Shown here: in pieces, positions 9,788 through 18,553 of the stretch
Layout of the letters: each line of letters starts with the position of its first letter
How positions within the stretch are numbered: position 1 is the stretch's first letter
Assembly: GCA_000824805.1 (NCBI GenBank)
Contig: CCNA01000005.1
Coordinates: 62,001 to 126,000 of the forward strand
Length of the DNA: 64,000 nucleotides
Direction of reading: 5' to 3'
Origin: Mesorhizobium sp. SOD10
Lineage (GTDB): Bacteria > Pseudomonadota > Alphaproteobacteria > Rhizobiales > Rhizobiaceae
Translations under genes and position numbers: made by a program
Notes under the pieces: generated by a model
Seen by the model: only the letters and a program-made list of their open reading frames with translations
Told to the model about the DNA's origin: nothing
Databases searched by the model: none

Positions 9788-9799
9788 AGCGCTGCGGGA

Positions 9800-9846
9800 T
9801 AGGGCGGCGCTGGCGTTCGCTCCTTGCTCCGCCCTAGAATGACGAA
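9800..9846. repeat. Family D repeat, partial copy
   Basis: AGGGCGG (9801-9807) pairs with CCGCCCT (9829-9835). The right end GCTCCGCCCTAGAATGACGA is the same as the right half of the complete element at 43521-43576. It lies just after xthA, between convergent genes. Confidence 0.6.
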
Positions 9847-9870
9847 GCTCTCGGGCCTTTCGTCGGGGCC

Positions 9871-10326
9871 CTACTCCGTAAACCGCGGCGCCAGTTCCTC
9901 GATGCGGGCGATCATCTGCTGGAATTCCTCCAAGATGCGGTCATGCAAGAGCACCGCGATCTCCGGATATTCTTCCAGGATGCGATGGAACATCTTGCGG
10001 CTCAATCGGATCACTTCCGAATCGACGGCGGCGGAGGCGCTGGTCAGCCGGTTGGTGTCGGCGATCAGCGCCAGTTCGCTCAGCATGGTGCCTGGACCCG
10101 CAGTGCCGATCGGGACGCGTTCGCCCCCGAGCTCCCGATAGAGCGTGATCAAGCCGCTGACCACGATGTAAGCAGAGTCGGCGACGTCATCCTCGCGGTA
10201 GAGCTTATGGTCGGCCTGGAGCACGGTGGTCTCGGCGCCGAAGGCGAGCAGGCGCAACTGTTCCTGCGTGAAGCCTTGGAAAAGCTTCACGCCGGACAGG
10301 ATGCGGATGTCGTCATCCAGTGCCAT
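9871..10326 (-). CDS. Cyclic nucleotide-binding domain protein without DNA-binding domain
   Basis: A 151-residue protein made of a single Crp-type cNMP-binding beta-roll (LFQGFTQEQLRLLAFGAETTVLQADHKLYREDDVADSAYIVVSGLITL and the PGTMLSELALI region) plus a short C-terminal helix. There is no helix-turn-helix, so it is not a transcription factor. It lies downstream of the response regulator on the same strand, 249 bp away. From memory, in Brucella a similar gene (cpk, named for protein kinase A regulatory subunit homology) neighbours the response regulator OtpR. Its ligand and partner are unknown. Confidence 0.85.
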   Translation of the reverse strand: MALDDDIRILSGVKLFQGFTQEQLRLLAFGAETTVLQADHKLYREDDVADSAYIVVSGLITLYRELGGERVPIGTAGPGTMLSELALIADTNRLTSASAAVDSEVIRLSRKMFHRILEEYPEIAVLLHDRILEEFQQMIARIEELAPRFTE

Positions 10327-10504
10327 CCTAGCTTTGTCCCCGAGCGGTCAGTCCAATCCCTCCTTTGGAGCGGGCGCCCTTCTGGGCACGCGAGAAACGC
10401 TCCACCGTGCATCGTGCGATGCGTGCAACGAGCCGACCCGTCACCCTCCAGCACCAGGATCGTACCCGAAGCGGTTCCGCCCGACCGCTCTATCTCTTTT
10501 GGCT

Positions 10505-10563
10505 CAATTCCAGGCGGAAGGCTACGGCGAAGCCGCCGAGCCCAACCGTTTCACACTTCTTGG
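10505..10563 (+). repeat. Family A repeat, copy 2 (degenerate right end)
   Basis: CAATTCCAGGCGGAA is followed by a 20-odd-bp insert (GGCTACGGCGAAGCC core) and then CCGTTTCACACTTCTTGG. The insert resembles that of copy 3 at 31075. The right terminal inverted repeat is decayed. It sits between the response regulator stop and the cNMP-binding gene. Confidence 0.65.
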
Positions 10564-10575
10564 ATCATGAAATGT

Positions 10576-11259
10576 TTAAGGAACCAGCTTGTAGCCGCCG
10601 CTTTCCGTCACAAGAATTTCGGCGTTGGACGGATCGCGCTCGATCTTCTGGCGCAACCGGTAGACATGGGTCTCCAGCGTGTGCGTGGTGACGCCGGAAT
10701 TGTAGCCCCAGACCTCTTCCAACAGCACGTCGCGCGTCACCACCTTCTGGTCGGCGCGGTAGAGATATTTGATGATCGAGGCTTCCTTCTCGGTCAGCCG
10801 CACCTTGGCGCCGCGCGGATCGATCAGCAGCTTCTGGCTGGGCTTGAAGGTGTAGGGGCCGACCGAGAAGGTCGCGTCCTCGCTCTGCTCATGCTGGCGA
10901 AGCTGGGCGCGGATGCGCGCGAGCAGCACTGCGAAGCGGAAAGGCTTGGTCACATAATCGTTGGCGCCGGCCTCTAGGCCCAGGATCGTGTCGGAATCGG
11001 TATCGTGGCCGGTCAGCATGATGATCGGCGCCTTGTAGCCGCCCTTGCGCAGGATCTTCACCGCCTCCCGGCCGTCCATGTCCGGCAGGCCGACATCCAT
11101 GATGAGCAGGTCGACAACACCGCCGCGCGCGGCGGCAACGCCTTTTGCGGCGGTCGATTCCTGCTGGACGTCGAACTCTTCGTAAAGCGCCAGCTGCTCG
11201 ACCAGGGTGGCGCGCAGGTCGTCGTCGTCATCAACGATCAGGATGGTGCGTGATGTCAT
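10576..11259 (-). CDS. cenR: OmpR-type response regulator (CenR/OtpR-like)
   Basis: A 227-residue two-component regulator. The receiver domain holds the acidic cluster VDDDDD, the phosphorylation Asp in LLIMDVGLPDMDG, a Thr in IIMLTGHD and the Lys of VTKPF. A winged-helix DNA-binding domain follows, with RLTEKEASIIKYLYR and THTLETHVYRLRQKIE. The sequence and the cNMP-binding neighbour fit CenR (called OtpR in Brucella), linked to cell-envelope homeostasis; that identification is by recall. No histidine kinase is encoded beside it. I chose the ATG at 11259 over a TTG nine bases upstream. Confidence 0.85.
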   Translation of the reverse strand: MTSRTILIVDDDDDLRATLVEQLALYEEFDVQQESTAAKGVAAARGGVVDLLIMDVGLPDMDGREAVKILRKGGYKAPIIMLTGHDTDSDTILGLEAGANDYVTKPFRFAVLLARIRAQLRQHEQSEDATFSVGPYTFKPSQKLLIDPRGAKVRLTEKEASIIKYLYRADQKVVTRDVLLEEVWGYNSGVTTHTLETHVYRLRQKIERDPSNAEILVTESGGYKLVP

Positions 11260-11345
11260 GGATATCAATCCGTTGTTTTAAAAAGAATATTCAGTTGACC
11301 TCCCCCCATTTATGCGGAAGCTCACCGGCGCAACAGCCGATCACA

Positions 11346-11942
11346 GTGATTTGTTCCGTGACACGATCATACAAGAAAAAACGCGCGCGCAATGCGGCGG
11401 GCGCATTTTTGCCGAAGGGCTTGAGCGTTTTGGTGGTGCGGGCGCGCCCCGGCAACCCCGCGCAAGGCTTCCTGCAAGCCGGAAAAACGGTGTTTCCCTG
11501 CGCGCTGGGGCGCAGCGGCATCACCGCCAACAAGCATGAAGGGGACGGCGCGACGCCGCTGGCGTCGATGCGCATCCTGTCGGGCTATTTCCGGGGCGAT
11601 CAGTTTGCGGCAGGGCGCCGGACGAGGCTGCCGATGGTGCCCATCGGCCCGGACCTCGGCTGGTGCGAGGTGCCGGACGACCGCAACTACAACCGTCCGG
11701 TGAAGATCCCCTATGGCGCGAGCCACGAGCGGATGAAGCGCGACGACCGGCTCTACGATGTCTGCCTGGTGCTCGACTGGAACATCGCGCCCCGCCGGCG
11801 GGGGCGCGGCAGCGCGATCTTCTTCCACCTGGCGCGGCCGGGCTTCACGCCGACCCAAGGCTGCGTGGCGGTGACGGCGCGGACCATGGCGAGGCTGCTT
11901 CCGTTGCTGTCGGACAGGACGGTGGTGAAGGTGGTGAGGTAG
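11346..11942 (+). CDS. L,D-transpeptidase (YkuD-type) family protein
   Basis: About 195-199 residues, divergent from the response regulator. The C-terminal half carries the YkuD active-site pattern: His in IFFHLARPGFTPTQGCVAV and the nucleophilic Cys of QGCVAV. Such enzymes make 3-3 cross-links in peptidoglycan or attach proteins to it. The start is uncertain: in-frame GTG codons at 11346 and 11358 have weak ribosome sites and no ATG is suitably placed. No signal peptide is evident, which is odd for a periplasmic enzyme. The TAG stop lies inside a heptamer repeat. Confidence 0.75.
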   Translation: MICSVTRSYKKKRARNAAGAFLPKGLSVLVVRARPGNPAQGFLQAGKTVFPCALGRSGITANKHEGDGATPLASMRILSGYFRGDQFAAGRRTRLPMVPIGPDLGWCEVPDDRNYNRPVKIPYGASHERMKRDDRLYDVCLVLDWNIAPRRRGRGSAIFFHLARPGFTPTQGCVAVTARTMARLLPLLSDRTVVKVVR

Positions 11943-12000
11943 GCAGTAGGCAGTAGGCAGTAGGTGTCTCCTTCCCTACTGCCTAATCCCTAATCCCTAC
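11940..12000. repeat. TAGGCAG heptamer repeats forming a hairpin between convergent genes
   Basis: Three and a half direct TAGGCAG units (11940-11964) face CCTACTGCCTAATCCCTAATCC units on the right. TAGGCAGTAGG (11954-11964) pairs perfectly with CCTACTGCCTA (11975-11985). Both convergent genes end inside it: the transpeptidase TAG at 11940-11942 and the DUF1127 TAG at 11999-11997. It could act as a bidirectional terminator. Confidence 0.75.
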
Positions 12001-12251
12001 CGTCCCGGCTGCTGCCAACCCGTGCCGAGCAGCCCAATCTCGCGAAGCTCTCGATCCATCGTCTTCGAAATATCCCGGCGCTCGGCGCCGATGTCGCGCA
12101 GCTGGCTGTCGGAGAGGTCTTCGACCGAGTCGTGTGGCAGCCTGGCGGCGACGTGGGCGTGGCGCAGCCAATCGCGGGCTGAACGCAGCCAAAGGGTGAG
12201 GCTGGAGGGGGATTCAAGGGGGGTGCTGGGCTTCAGGGCGATCTCAGACAT
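11997..12251 (-). CDS. DUF1127 small protein
   Basis: An 84-residue protein whose middle and end (SLTLWLRSARDWLRHA, then LPHDSVEDLSDSQLRDIG with RRDISKTMDREL) match the DUF1127/YjiS pattern, an Arg-rich small family common in alphaproteobacteria. Some members affect RNA or phosphate physiology; the function here is unknown. I chose the start at 12251 (MSEIALK). A longer frame to 12278 is less likely. It is divergent from the LysR gene. Confidence 0.8.
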   Translation of the reverse strand: MSEIALKPSTPLESPSSLTLWLRSARDWLRHAHVAARLPHDSVEDLSDSQLRDIGAERRDISKTMDRELREIGLLGTGWQQPGR

Positions 12252-12381
12252 GGCTTTATCCCGTGTTCTCCGGATCAAATCCGGTTTTATGGTGTTTTCG
12301 ATGAAGCCATGATGCCCGATTGAAAAACAAACGAGAAACGAGTAGTTCTTTTCTGATCATCAAGTTTTATTTGGAGATCGC

Positions 12382-13308
12382 ATGTCCAAGCTGCTGCCGG
12401 GAACGCGGGCGCTGAGGACGTTCGAGGCGGCCGCCAGGCATCTCAATTTCACCCGCGCCGCGGACGAGCTCGGCCTGACGCCGGCGGCGGTCAGCCATCA
12501 GATCAAGGAAATCGAGGATCAGCTCGACCTGGTGCTGTTCACGCGCACCAGCCGCACCATCCGGCTGACGGAGGCGGGCAATGTGCTGCTGGAGGCCTCG
12601 GTCGACGCGCTCGATCTGCTGAACCGCGCCGTCAGCCGCGCCCGCAAGATGACGCGCGGCACGGCGCTGCTGAAGGTGACGCTCGACGCGCAGTTCGCGA
12701 CGAAGTGGCTGATGCGCCGCGTCGACGATTTCCGCCGGCAGAAGCCAGGCGTCGAGCTGCGCTTCGACATCACCTACGACGTCAGGGATTTCGAGCGCGA
12801 CGATGTCGATGTCGGCATCCGCTTCGGCACCGGCAAATATCCGGGGATCATCGCGCACCGGCTGTTCGAGAACGTCATCATCCCGGTCTGCAGTCCGGCG
12901 CTGCTCGCCTCAGGTCCGCCGCTGAAGGAGCCGCGCGACCTCTTCAACCACACGCTTGCGCATATCGAATGGTCGCGGCAAGGCGTGACGTGGCCTAACT
13001 GGAGCATGTGGATGCACGCGGCCGGCGTCGACGATTTCGACGACAGCCGCACGCTCGTCTTCGGGTCCTCGACCGATGCGACCCAGGCGGCGCTCGACGG
13101 CAATGCGGTGGCGCTCGCCGACTTTGCCATGGTGGCCAACGATCTTTCGCAAGGGCGCCTGGTACGGCCCTTCGAGCTCGGCATCAAGGTCGCGCCGGAG
13201 TTCGCCTATTTCCTGGTCTATCCCGAGGCGTCCAAGGACGATGCGCGGATCATCGCCTTCCGCGAATGGCTGCTGGGCGAGGTGGCGAAAGACGCGGACG
13301 CGGGGTAG
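12382..13308 (+). CDS. LysR-family transcriptional regulator (GcvA-like)
   Basis: A 308-residue LysR regulator. The N-terminal winged helix-turn-helix is LRTFEAAARHLNFTRAADELGLTPAAVSHQIKEIEDQL. A type-2 periplasmic-binding-like effector domain follows (FDITYDVRDFERDDVDVGIRFGTGKYPGI), with the GcvA/AmpR subgroup style. TTTGGAGATCGC gives a good ribosome site. It is divergent from the DUF1127 gene with about 130 bp between, where its operator would be expected. Target genes and ligand are not apparent. Confidence 0.92.
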   Translation: MSKLLPGTRALRTFEAAARHLNFTRAADELGLTPAAVSHQIKEIEDQLDLVLFTRTSRTIRLTEAGNVLLEASVDALDLLNRAVSRARKMTRGTALLKVTLDAQFATKWLMRRVDDFRRQKPGVELRFDITYDVRDFERDDVDVGIRFGTGKYPGIIAHRLFENVIIPVCSPALLASGPPLKEPRDLFNHTLAHIEWSRQGVTWPNWSMWMHAAGVDDFDDSRTLVFGSSTDATQAALDGNAVALADFAMVANDLSQGRLVRPFELGIKVAPEFAYFLVYPEASKDDARIIAFREWLLGEVAKDADAG

Positions 13309-13327
13309 CGCCGTCTCTAGACTAGCT

Positions 13328-13753
13328 TCAGGCCGCCGGCGCCGCGGGCGCGCCGAACCAGCCGATGATGGCGCCGATGATCAGCATCACCCCCAGCCAG
13401 TGGCCGGCATCGATCAGCGTCAGGGCCCAGCCGAAGCCTTCATAGCGGTGGTTGACGGCAAGCGTGGTGGCGATGAAGCCCAGCCAAAGCACGAAGCCGA
13501 ACAGCAATCCCGCCACAGCGTTCGGCTCGCCGCCGGTTATGGCGCCCACCACCAGCGTCAGCACGAGCGCCATAATGAGCTCGGCGATGAAGCTGATGAC
13601 GAACGGAACGACCGAGCGCTGCATGGTGGCCGGGTCGAGCTTGGCCGCGTTCAGCCAAGGCTTGCTCAGGCTCATATACCAGGCGGCGCCGAACAACCAT
13701 GCGACGACGGCGGCGGCGACCACCGCCAGCCAGTTCACGACCGAAAAATCCAT
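13328..13753 (-). CDS. DUF1761 family membrane protein
   Basis: A 141-residue protein with four hydrophobic helices. It starts MDFSVVNWLAVVAAAVVAWLFGAAWY, the typical beginning of DUF1761 proteins, and has a WLGFIATTLAVNHRYEG turn and a short Pro/Ala end. The start at 13753 is supported by GGAGGGGAAAG upstream on the minus strand. It is convergent with the LysR gene. Function is unknown. Confidence 0.85.
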   Translation of the reverse strand: MDFSVVNWLAVVAAAVVAWLFGAAWYMSLSKPWLNAAKLDPATMQRSVVPFVISFIAELIMALVLTLVVGAITGGEPNAVAGLLFGFVLWLGFIATTLAVNHRYEGFGWALTLIDAGHWLGVMLIIGAIIGWFGAPAAPAA

Positions 13754-13803
13754 GCTTTCCCCTCCAGATCGAAATGCGATGGAACGCTTGTTCGCTGGTC
13801 GCG

Positions 13804-14460
13804 TCAAGCAAGGCGCCACACGGTTGTACGCTTGACCTCGGCATCCTCCAGCACGCGCGTCACCGGAACCTGATAGACGGCAAGCTGTTCCAGCCCGGTC
13901 TTGGGAAGGTAGGCACGGCCGGGATCGCCGACGAGGATCTCGGCGCCGCGCGCTTTCAGGGACGTGAACCAGGGCAGCAGCCTGTCGGCGAAGGCCTTGT
14001 CGTAAAAGACGTCGCCGGCGAGCACGACGTCCCAGCCATCGTCGGTGCCGACGCAATCAGTGCCGAGGAATTGCGCTTCAATGCCGTTCGCTTCGAGGTT
14101 GATGGCGATTGCCGTCTCGCAGAACGGGTCGATGTCGGCGGCGATGACTTGCGCAGCACCTGCTTTCGCCGCGGCGATGGCGACGAGGCCCGAGCCGGAA
14201 GCGAAGTCGAGCACCCGCTTGCCGCGCACGGTTCCGGGGTGATCGAGCACATAGCGGGCGAGACCCTGGCCGCCGGCCCAGGCAAAGGCCCAGAAGGGCG
14301 GCGGCAGGCCGATCTCGGCCAGCTCCTCCTCGGTGCGCAGCCACAAATCATGCGCTTCGTCGGCGAGGTGCAAGAGTACTTCCGGCACATGCGGCGGCGC
14401 CATCAGCGCCGTGTTGTCGAGGATGAAGGTCTTCGCGCTTTTCGGCGTAAGTCGTTTCAC
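13804..14460 (-). CDS. Class I SAM-dependent methyltransferase (COG3897-like)
   Basis: A 218-residue methyltransferase. The SAM site is GKRVLDFASGSGLVAIAAAKAGA with the acidic loop AADIDPF, and a post-I motif DVVLAGDVFYDK follows. The pattern resembles the METTL20/ETF-beta lysine methyltransferase-like group, but the substrate is not assigned. I chose the GTG at 14460 because its GTGA overlaps the TGA stop of the EVE gene, a typical coupled start. A longer frame to 14502 would overlap that gene by 45 bases. Confidence 0.85.
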   Translation of the reverse strand: MKRLTPKSAKTFILDNTALMAPPHVPEVLLHLADEAHDLWLRTEEELAEIGLPPPFWAFAWAGGQGLARYVLDHPGTVRGKRVLDFASGSGLVAIAAAKAGAAQVIAADIDPFCETAIAINLEANGIEAQFLGTDCVGTDDGWDVVLAGDVFYDKAFADRLLPWFTSLKARGAEILVGDPGRAYLPKTGLEQLAVYQVPVTRVLEDAEVKRTTVWRLA

Positions 14461-14882
14461 GGCGCCGGGTTGAGCTCGGCCATGCGGCAGACCTCTTTCC
14501 ATTCGGCCGCCGTCACCGGCTGCACGGAAAGCCGGCCGAGCCGGGCCAGCGCCATCTCGGCGAGCTTGGGGTTGGCCTTCACTTGCTCCAGCGTCACCGG
14601 CTTCGGCACGTCCTTATAGGCGCGGATATCGACGCATTCCCAGCGCGGATCGTCGGTGGTGGTGTCGGGATGCGCCAGCGCGCAGACCTCGGCGATGCCG
14701 ACGATGTCGAGCCCCTCATTGGAATGATAGAAGAAGCCGAGATCGCCGATCTGCATGGCCTTCATGTTGTTGCGGGCGGCGTAGTTGCGGACGCCATCCC
14801 ATTGCGTGCCGCCCTTGCCCTTGGCCTTCAGCGCCTCGAAGGAAAAGACCGAAGGTTCGGACTTGAACAGCCAGTAATTCAT
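14457..14882 (-). CDS. EVE domain protein
   Basis: A 141-residue single-domain EVE protein (PUA-like fold) starting MNYWLFKSEPSVFSFEAL, with WDGVRNYAARNNMKAMQIGDLGFFYHSN, which are the hallmark segments. EVE domains bind modified bases in nucleic acid. This stand-alone bacterial form (COG2947 type) has no settled function. It is translationally coupled to the downstream methyltransferase by a 4-base overlap. Confidence 0.93.
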   Translation of the reverse strand: MNYWLFKSEPSVFSFEALKAKGKGGTQWDGVRNYAARNNMKAMQIGDLGFFYHSNEGLDIVGIAEVCALAHPDTTTDDPRWECVDIRAYKDVPKPVTLEQVKANPKLAEMALARLGRLSVQPVTAAEWKEVCRMAELNPAP

Positions 14883-14975
14883 ATCGTTTGTCCCATCGCT
14901 TTGTCGTACCGCCACGCATGGCGTTCCCGTCTATGCTTACTCTCTCGCCGTCGCCGCGGCGAGAGCAGCGAACGA

Positions 14976-15272
14976 TCATGCGCCGGCGGGCTTCTGGAAG
15001 ACCCAGTTCCACGGACGGATCTGCACGCTTTCGAACAGGCCGGCCTTGGCGTAGGGATCTGCGGCGGCGAGCGCCTGGGCAGCAGCCATGTCCGGCGCCT
15101 CGATCATCACCAGGCTGCCGTCCGGCTTGCCGTCTGCGTCGAGGAAGGGACCCGCAAAGGCAAGCTTGCCCTCAGCGATCAGGCCCTCCAGGAAGGCCGC
15201 ATGCGCCGGCCGCGTGTCGACGCGCAGCTGCAGGCTGCCGGGCTTGTCCTTGCAAATCAACGCAAACAGCAT
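14976..15272 (-). CDS. YciI family protein
   Basis: A 98-residue ferredoxin-like alpha/beta protein of the YciI family. The conserved His and Asp are in RPAHAAFLEGLIAEGKLAFAGPFLDADG, and the DPYAKAGLFESVQIRPWNWVF end is typical. YciI proteins are small enzymes or dimeric domains of unclear reaction. It lies between gpsA and the EVE gene on the same strand, a grouping I recall from other rhizobia. Confidence 0.92.
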   Translation of the reverse strand: MLFALICKDKPGSLQLRVDTRPAHAAFLEGLIAEGKLAFAGPFLDADGKPDGSLVMIEAPDMAAAQALAAADPYAKAGLFESVQIRPWNWVFQKPAGA

Positions 15273-15289
15273 TTTTCAACTCCGATCAT

Positions 15290-16318
15290 TCAGATTTCGG
15301 TTTCGGTCTTGAGCGGGCGCGTCATCAGCGCAGTCACCGCCTGGCCGATGGTCACCTTGCCGTCGAGGATGGCGGCGACGGCCGAGATGATCGGCGCCTC
15401 GATGCCGCGCTCGGCGGCGATGTGGGCGGCGATGCCCGCCGTCGGCACGCCTTCGGCCAACGGCAGGCCGCCGAGCGGCTTGCCTTGGCCGAGCGCCAGG
15501 CCGTAGGCGAAATTGCGCGACTGCGCGGAAGAACAGGTGAGCAGCAGGTCACCGAGGCCGGAAAGCCCCATCAGCGTCTCGGGTTTCGCGCCGAAGGCGG
15601 CGCCGAGGCGGCGCAATTCGACGAAGCCGCGCGTCACCATGGCGGCCTGGGCACTGGCGCCTAACCCGGCGCCGGTGATCGCGCCGGCGGCGATAGCAAA
15701 GACGTTCTTCAGCGCGCCGCCGATCTCGACGCCGATCAGGTCGTCACTGGAATAGCAGCGCAGGTTCTCGGCCGAGAAGCGGGCGGCAAGCTCGGCGGCC
15801 AATTCCGCCTCGCGGGCGGCGACCACGACGGCGGTCGGCAGGCCGCGCGCGACGTCGCTGGCGAAGCTCGGACCAGAGAGCGCCGCGACCGGATTGTCCG
15901 GCAGGCTTTCCTCGACGATCGCCGACAGCAGCGCCCCGGTGTCGCGCTCGATGCCCTTGGCGCAGAGCACCAGCGGCACGCCTGCAGGGACATGGCTGCG
16001 CGCAGAGGCGAGCACAGCGCGCAGCGACTGCGCCGGCGTGACGGCGAGCACGCAGTCGGCGCCGCCGAGCGCCGCGGCGATGTCGCTGGTGGCGACGATG
16101 CCCGGCTCGATCGTGATCCCCGGCAGATAGCGCGGGTTTTCGCCGCGATCGATGGCGGCGACGGTCTCGGCGTCGCGCGCGTAGAGGCGGACGAAATGAC
16201 CGGCTCGCAACATGGCGAGCGCCAGCGCCGTGCCCCAGGCGCCGCCGCCCAGCACCGCAACGCGCCATCCGCTGGCAGGACTTTTGCTTTCCTTGCTGGT
16301 GATGCCTTTCTTGGTCAT
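15290..16318 (-). CDS. gpsA: Glycerol-3-phosphate dehydrogenase [NAD(P)+]
   Basis: A 342-residue cytoplasmic enzyme that reduces dihydroxyacetone phosphate to sn-glycerol 3-phosphate for phospholipid synthesis. The N-terminal Rossmann motif is [17 protein letters not shown]. The [20 protein letters not shown] and [20 protein letters not shown] segments are family signatures with the catalytic Lys. The ATG at 16318 overlaps the tsaD stop (ATGA), so the two are coupled. A longer upstream frame lies inside tsaD and is rejected. Confidence 0.96.
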   Translation of the reverse strand: MTKKGITSKESKSPASGWRVAVLGGGAWGTALALAMLRAGHFVRLYARDAETVAAIDRGENPRYLPGITIEPGIVATSDIAAALGGADCVLAVTPAQSLRAVLASARSHVPAGVPLVLCAKGIERDTGALLSAIVEESLPDNPVAALSGPSFASDVARGLPTAVVVAAREAELAAELAARFSAENLRCYSSDDLIGVEIGGALKNVFAIAAGAITGAGLGASAQAAMVTRGFVELRRLGAAFGAKPETLMGLSGLGDLLLTCSSAQSRNFAYGLALGQGKPLGGLPLAEGVPTAGIAAHIAAERGIEAPIISAVAAILDGKVTIGQAVTALMTRPLKTETEI

Positions 16319-17403
16319 GCCTTGGCACCGCGCCGGCCCGAGCCGACCAAGGGAGCCGAAACACTGTCGAGCGGCCAGCGCGAGCGCGGCACGAAATCGG
16401 CGGCATTCTCGTCGACGATGCCCGCGCGCAGCCGCTCGATGCCGGCCCATGCGATCATCGCGGCGTTGTCGGTGCAAAGCTTTTGCGGCGGCGCCACGAA
16501 GGCGAAGCCCGCTTCCGAACACAGCGCTTCAAGCGTCGCCTTGATGGTGCGGTTGGCGGCGACGCCGCCGGCGACGACCAGCGCCGGCTTTGCCCGGCCC
16601 GGGAATTCCTGGCGGAAGCGGGCAAGGGCGCGGCCGACACGGTCGCCCAGCGCGTCCGCCACCGCCGCCTGGAAGGAGGCGCAGATGTCGGCGACGTCCT
16701 GGTCGCTCAGCGGCGCGATCGCCGTTGCCGCCTGGCGCACCGCCGTCTTCAGGCCGGAGAAGGAGAAGTCGGGCTGCGCCGAGCCTTTCATCGGGCGGGG
16801 GAAGGCAAAGCGGCCTGCGTCGCCGCCTACCGCCGTCTTCTCGACATTCGACCCGCCGGGATAGGGCAGGCCGAGCATCTTGGCCGTCTTGTCGAAGGCT
16901 TCGCCCAGCGCGTCGTCGATGGTGGTCGCCCAGCGCTGATAGTCGCCGACGCCGCGCACCGCGACGATCTGGGTGTGGCCGCCGGAAACGAGCAGCAGAA
17001 GATAAGGGAAATCGAGCCCATCGGTCAGCCGCGCCGTCAGCGCGTGGCCTTCAAGGTGGTTGATGGCGATCAGCGGCTTGTCGGCGGCTGCAGCGATCGC
17101 CTTGGCCGTCATCAGGCCCACGATCAATCCGCCAACCAGGCCGGGACCGGCGGTGGCGGCGATGGCGTCGACCTCGTCCAGCGACACCGCCGAATCGGCA
17201 AGTGCTGCCTCGACGATACCGTCCAGCGCCTCGACATGGGCGCGCGCTGCGATTTCCGGCACGACGCCGCCGAAGGCCGCGTGCTCCTCGATCTGGCTGA
17301 GCACGACGTTGGACAGGATCTCGGGCGCGGCGGTACCGTCCAGCGCCACCACGCTGGCCGCCGTCTCGTCGCAGCTCGTTTCAATGCCCAGAACGCGGAT
17401 CAA
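16315..17403 (-). CDS. tsaD: tRNA threonylcarbamoyladenosine transferase TsaD
   Basis: A 362-residue ASKHA-fold enzyme that moves the threonylcarbamoyl group to A37 of ANN-decoding tRNAs, with TsaB and TsaE. It begins [18 protein letters not shown]. The metal-binding His pair is in [13 protein letters not shown], and [16 protein letters not shown] follows. Length is normal. It is the first gene of a tsaD-gpsA pair read toward YciI and the EVE gene. A family B hairpin lies upstream. Confidence 0.97.
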   Translation of the reverse strand: MIRVLGIETSCDETAASVVALDGTAAPEILSNVVLSQIEEHAAFGGVVPEIAARAHVEALDGIVEAALADSAVSLDEVDAIAATAGPGLVGGLIVGLMTAKAIAAAADKPLIAINHLEGHALTARLTDGLDFPYLLLLVSGGHTQIVAVRGVGDYQRWATTIDDALGEAFDKTAKMLGLPYPGGSNVEKTAVGGDAGRFAFPRPMKGSAQPDFSFSGLKTAVRQAATAIAPLSDQDVADICASFQAAVADALGDRVGRALARFRQEFPGRAKPALVVAGGVAANRTIKATLEALCSEAGFAFVAPPQKLCTDNAAMIAWAGIERLRAGIVDENAADFVPRSRWPLDSVSAPLVGSGRRGAKA

Positions 17404-17449
17404 TTGGTCGCTGTCCTCGAAGGTTGTCTGACCGGCGTTTACTAGATAG

Positions 17450-17594
17450 GAGGTCTGCCGATATTCAGGTGATGCCGGCCTGCAAATGGCGGTTTTCTGC
17501 GCTTCCGGTGCTCACGTACCCAAAAGTACGCTCCGCTCCGGTTCTCGAAACCCACCATTTTCGGCTCGGCCTGACCTGAATCTCGACAGACCTC
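17450..17594. repeat. Family B large hairpin repeat, copy 2
   Basis: A 145-bp imperfect palindrome between divergent tsaD and hemC. GAGGTCTG (17450-17457) pairs with CAGACCTC (17587-17594). Then come ATTCAGG with CCTGAAT and the same GTAC-containing interior as the copy at 7912. The base of the stem differs from copy 1 but is again complementary. Confidence 0.88.
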
Positions 17595-17628
17595 GAGTTC
17601 ACTCGGGGGTTATCACGGACGGCGCGCC

Positions 17629-18552
17629 ATGCAAACTTTGAAAATCGGAACACGCGGAAGCCCGCTGGCGCTGGCCCAGGCGCATGAGACGCGGGCGCGG
17701 CTGATGCAGGCGCATGAGCTGCCCGAGCAGGCGTTCGAGGTGGTGCCGATCTCGACCAGCGGCGACCGCATCCAGGACCGGCCGCTCTCGGAAGCCGGCG
17801 GCAAGGGCTTGTTCACCAAGGAAATCGAGGAGGCGCTGCTCGACGGCCGCATCGACATCGCGGTGCATTCGTCGAAGGACATGCCGACGGTGCTGCCCGA
17901 CGGGCTGGAGCTTTCCACCTTCCTGCCGCGCGAGGACGCGCGCGACGCCTTCATCGGCAAGAGGGTGGAGCGGATCGCCGACCTGCCGCATGGTGCCACG
18001 GTCGGGTCGTCGTCGCTGCGGCGCCAGGCGCTGCTCCGCCGCATGCGGCCGGACCTCGACGTGGTGATCTTCCGCGGCAATGTGCAGACCAGGCTGCGCA
18101 AGCTGGACGAAGGCGTCGCCGAAGGCACCATCCTCGCCTATGCCGGGCTGAAGCGGCTTGGCCTCGAACATGTCGTCACCGACCTGATGGCGCTCGAGGG
18201 TTTTCCGCCGGCGCCAGGCCAGGGCGCGATCGGCATCGAAACGCGCATCGCCGACCGCGACGTCGAGAAGATGCTGGCGGCGATCCATCATGTGCCGACC
18301 GGCCAGGCGCTCGCCTGCGAGCGCGCCTTCCTTGCCGCGCTCGACGGCTCGTGCCGCACGCCCATCGCCGGTCATGCGACGGTAGCCGGCGAAAAACTCT
18401 CCTTCGCCGGGCTGATCATCTCGCCCGACGGCACGGAATCGCATGAGGTCCGGCTGGAAGGCGAGGCTGCGGATGCGGCGGAGATCGGCCTCGATGCCGC
18501 CCGCACAGTTCGCGCCAGGGCCGGCGCTAAATTCTTCGACGGCTGGGCCTGA
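17629..18552 (+). CDS. hemC: Porphobilinogen deaminase (hydroxymethylbilane synthase)
   Basis: A 307-residue cytoplasmic enzyme that joins four porphobilinogens into hydroxymethylbilane in heme synthesis. It begins [17 protein letters not shown]. The catalytic loop [12 protein letters not shown] and Arg-rich [17 protein letters not shown] are present. The cofactor Cys lies in [14 protein letters not shown]. It is followed immediately by hemD. A family B repeat lies upstream, so its promoter must lie within or just after that repeat. Confidence 0.97.
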   Translation: MQTLKIGTRGSPLALAQAHETRARLMQAHELPEQAFEVVPISTSGDRIQDRPLSEAGGKGLFTKEIEEALLDGRIDIAVHSSKDMPTVLPDGLELSTFLPREDARDAFIGKRVERIADLPHGATVGSSSLRRQALLRRMRPDLDVVIFRGNVQTRLRKLDEGVAEGTILAYAGLKRLGLEHVVTDLMALEGFPPAPGQGAIGIETRIADRDVEKMLAAIHHVPTGQALACERAFLAALDGSCRTPIAGHATVAGEKLSFAGLIISPDGTESHEVRLEGEAADAAEIGLDAARTVRARAGAKFFDGWA

Positions 18553-18553
18553 C

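Noticed and set aside
11940..12000. Short repeats as a possible CRISPR array
   Set aside because: The units are 7 bp, contiguous and without spacers, and no cas genes are present.
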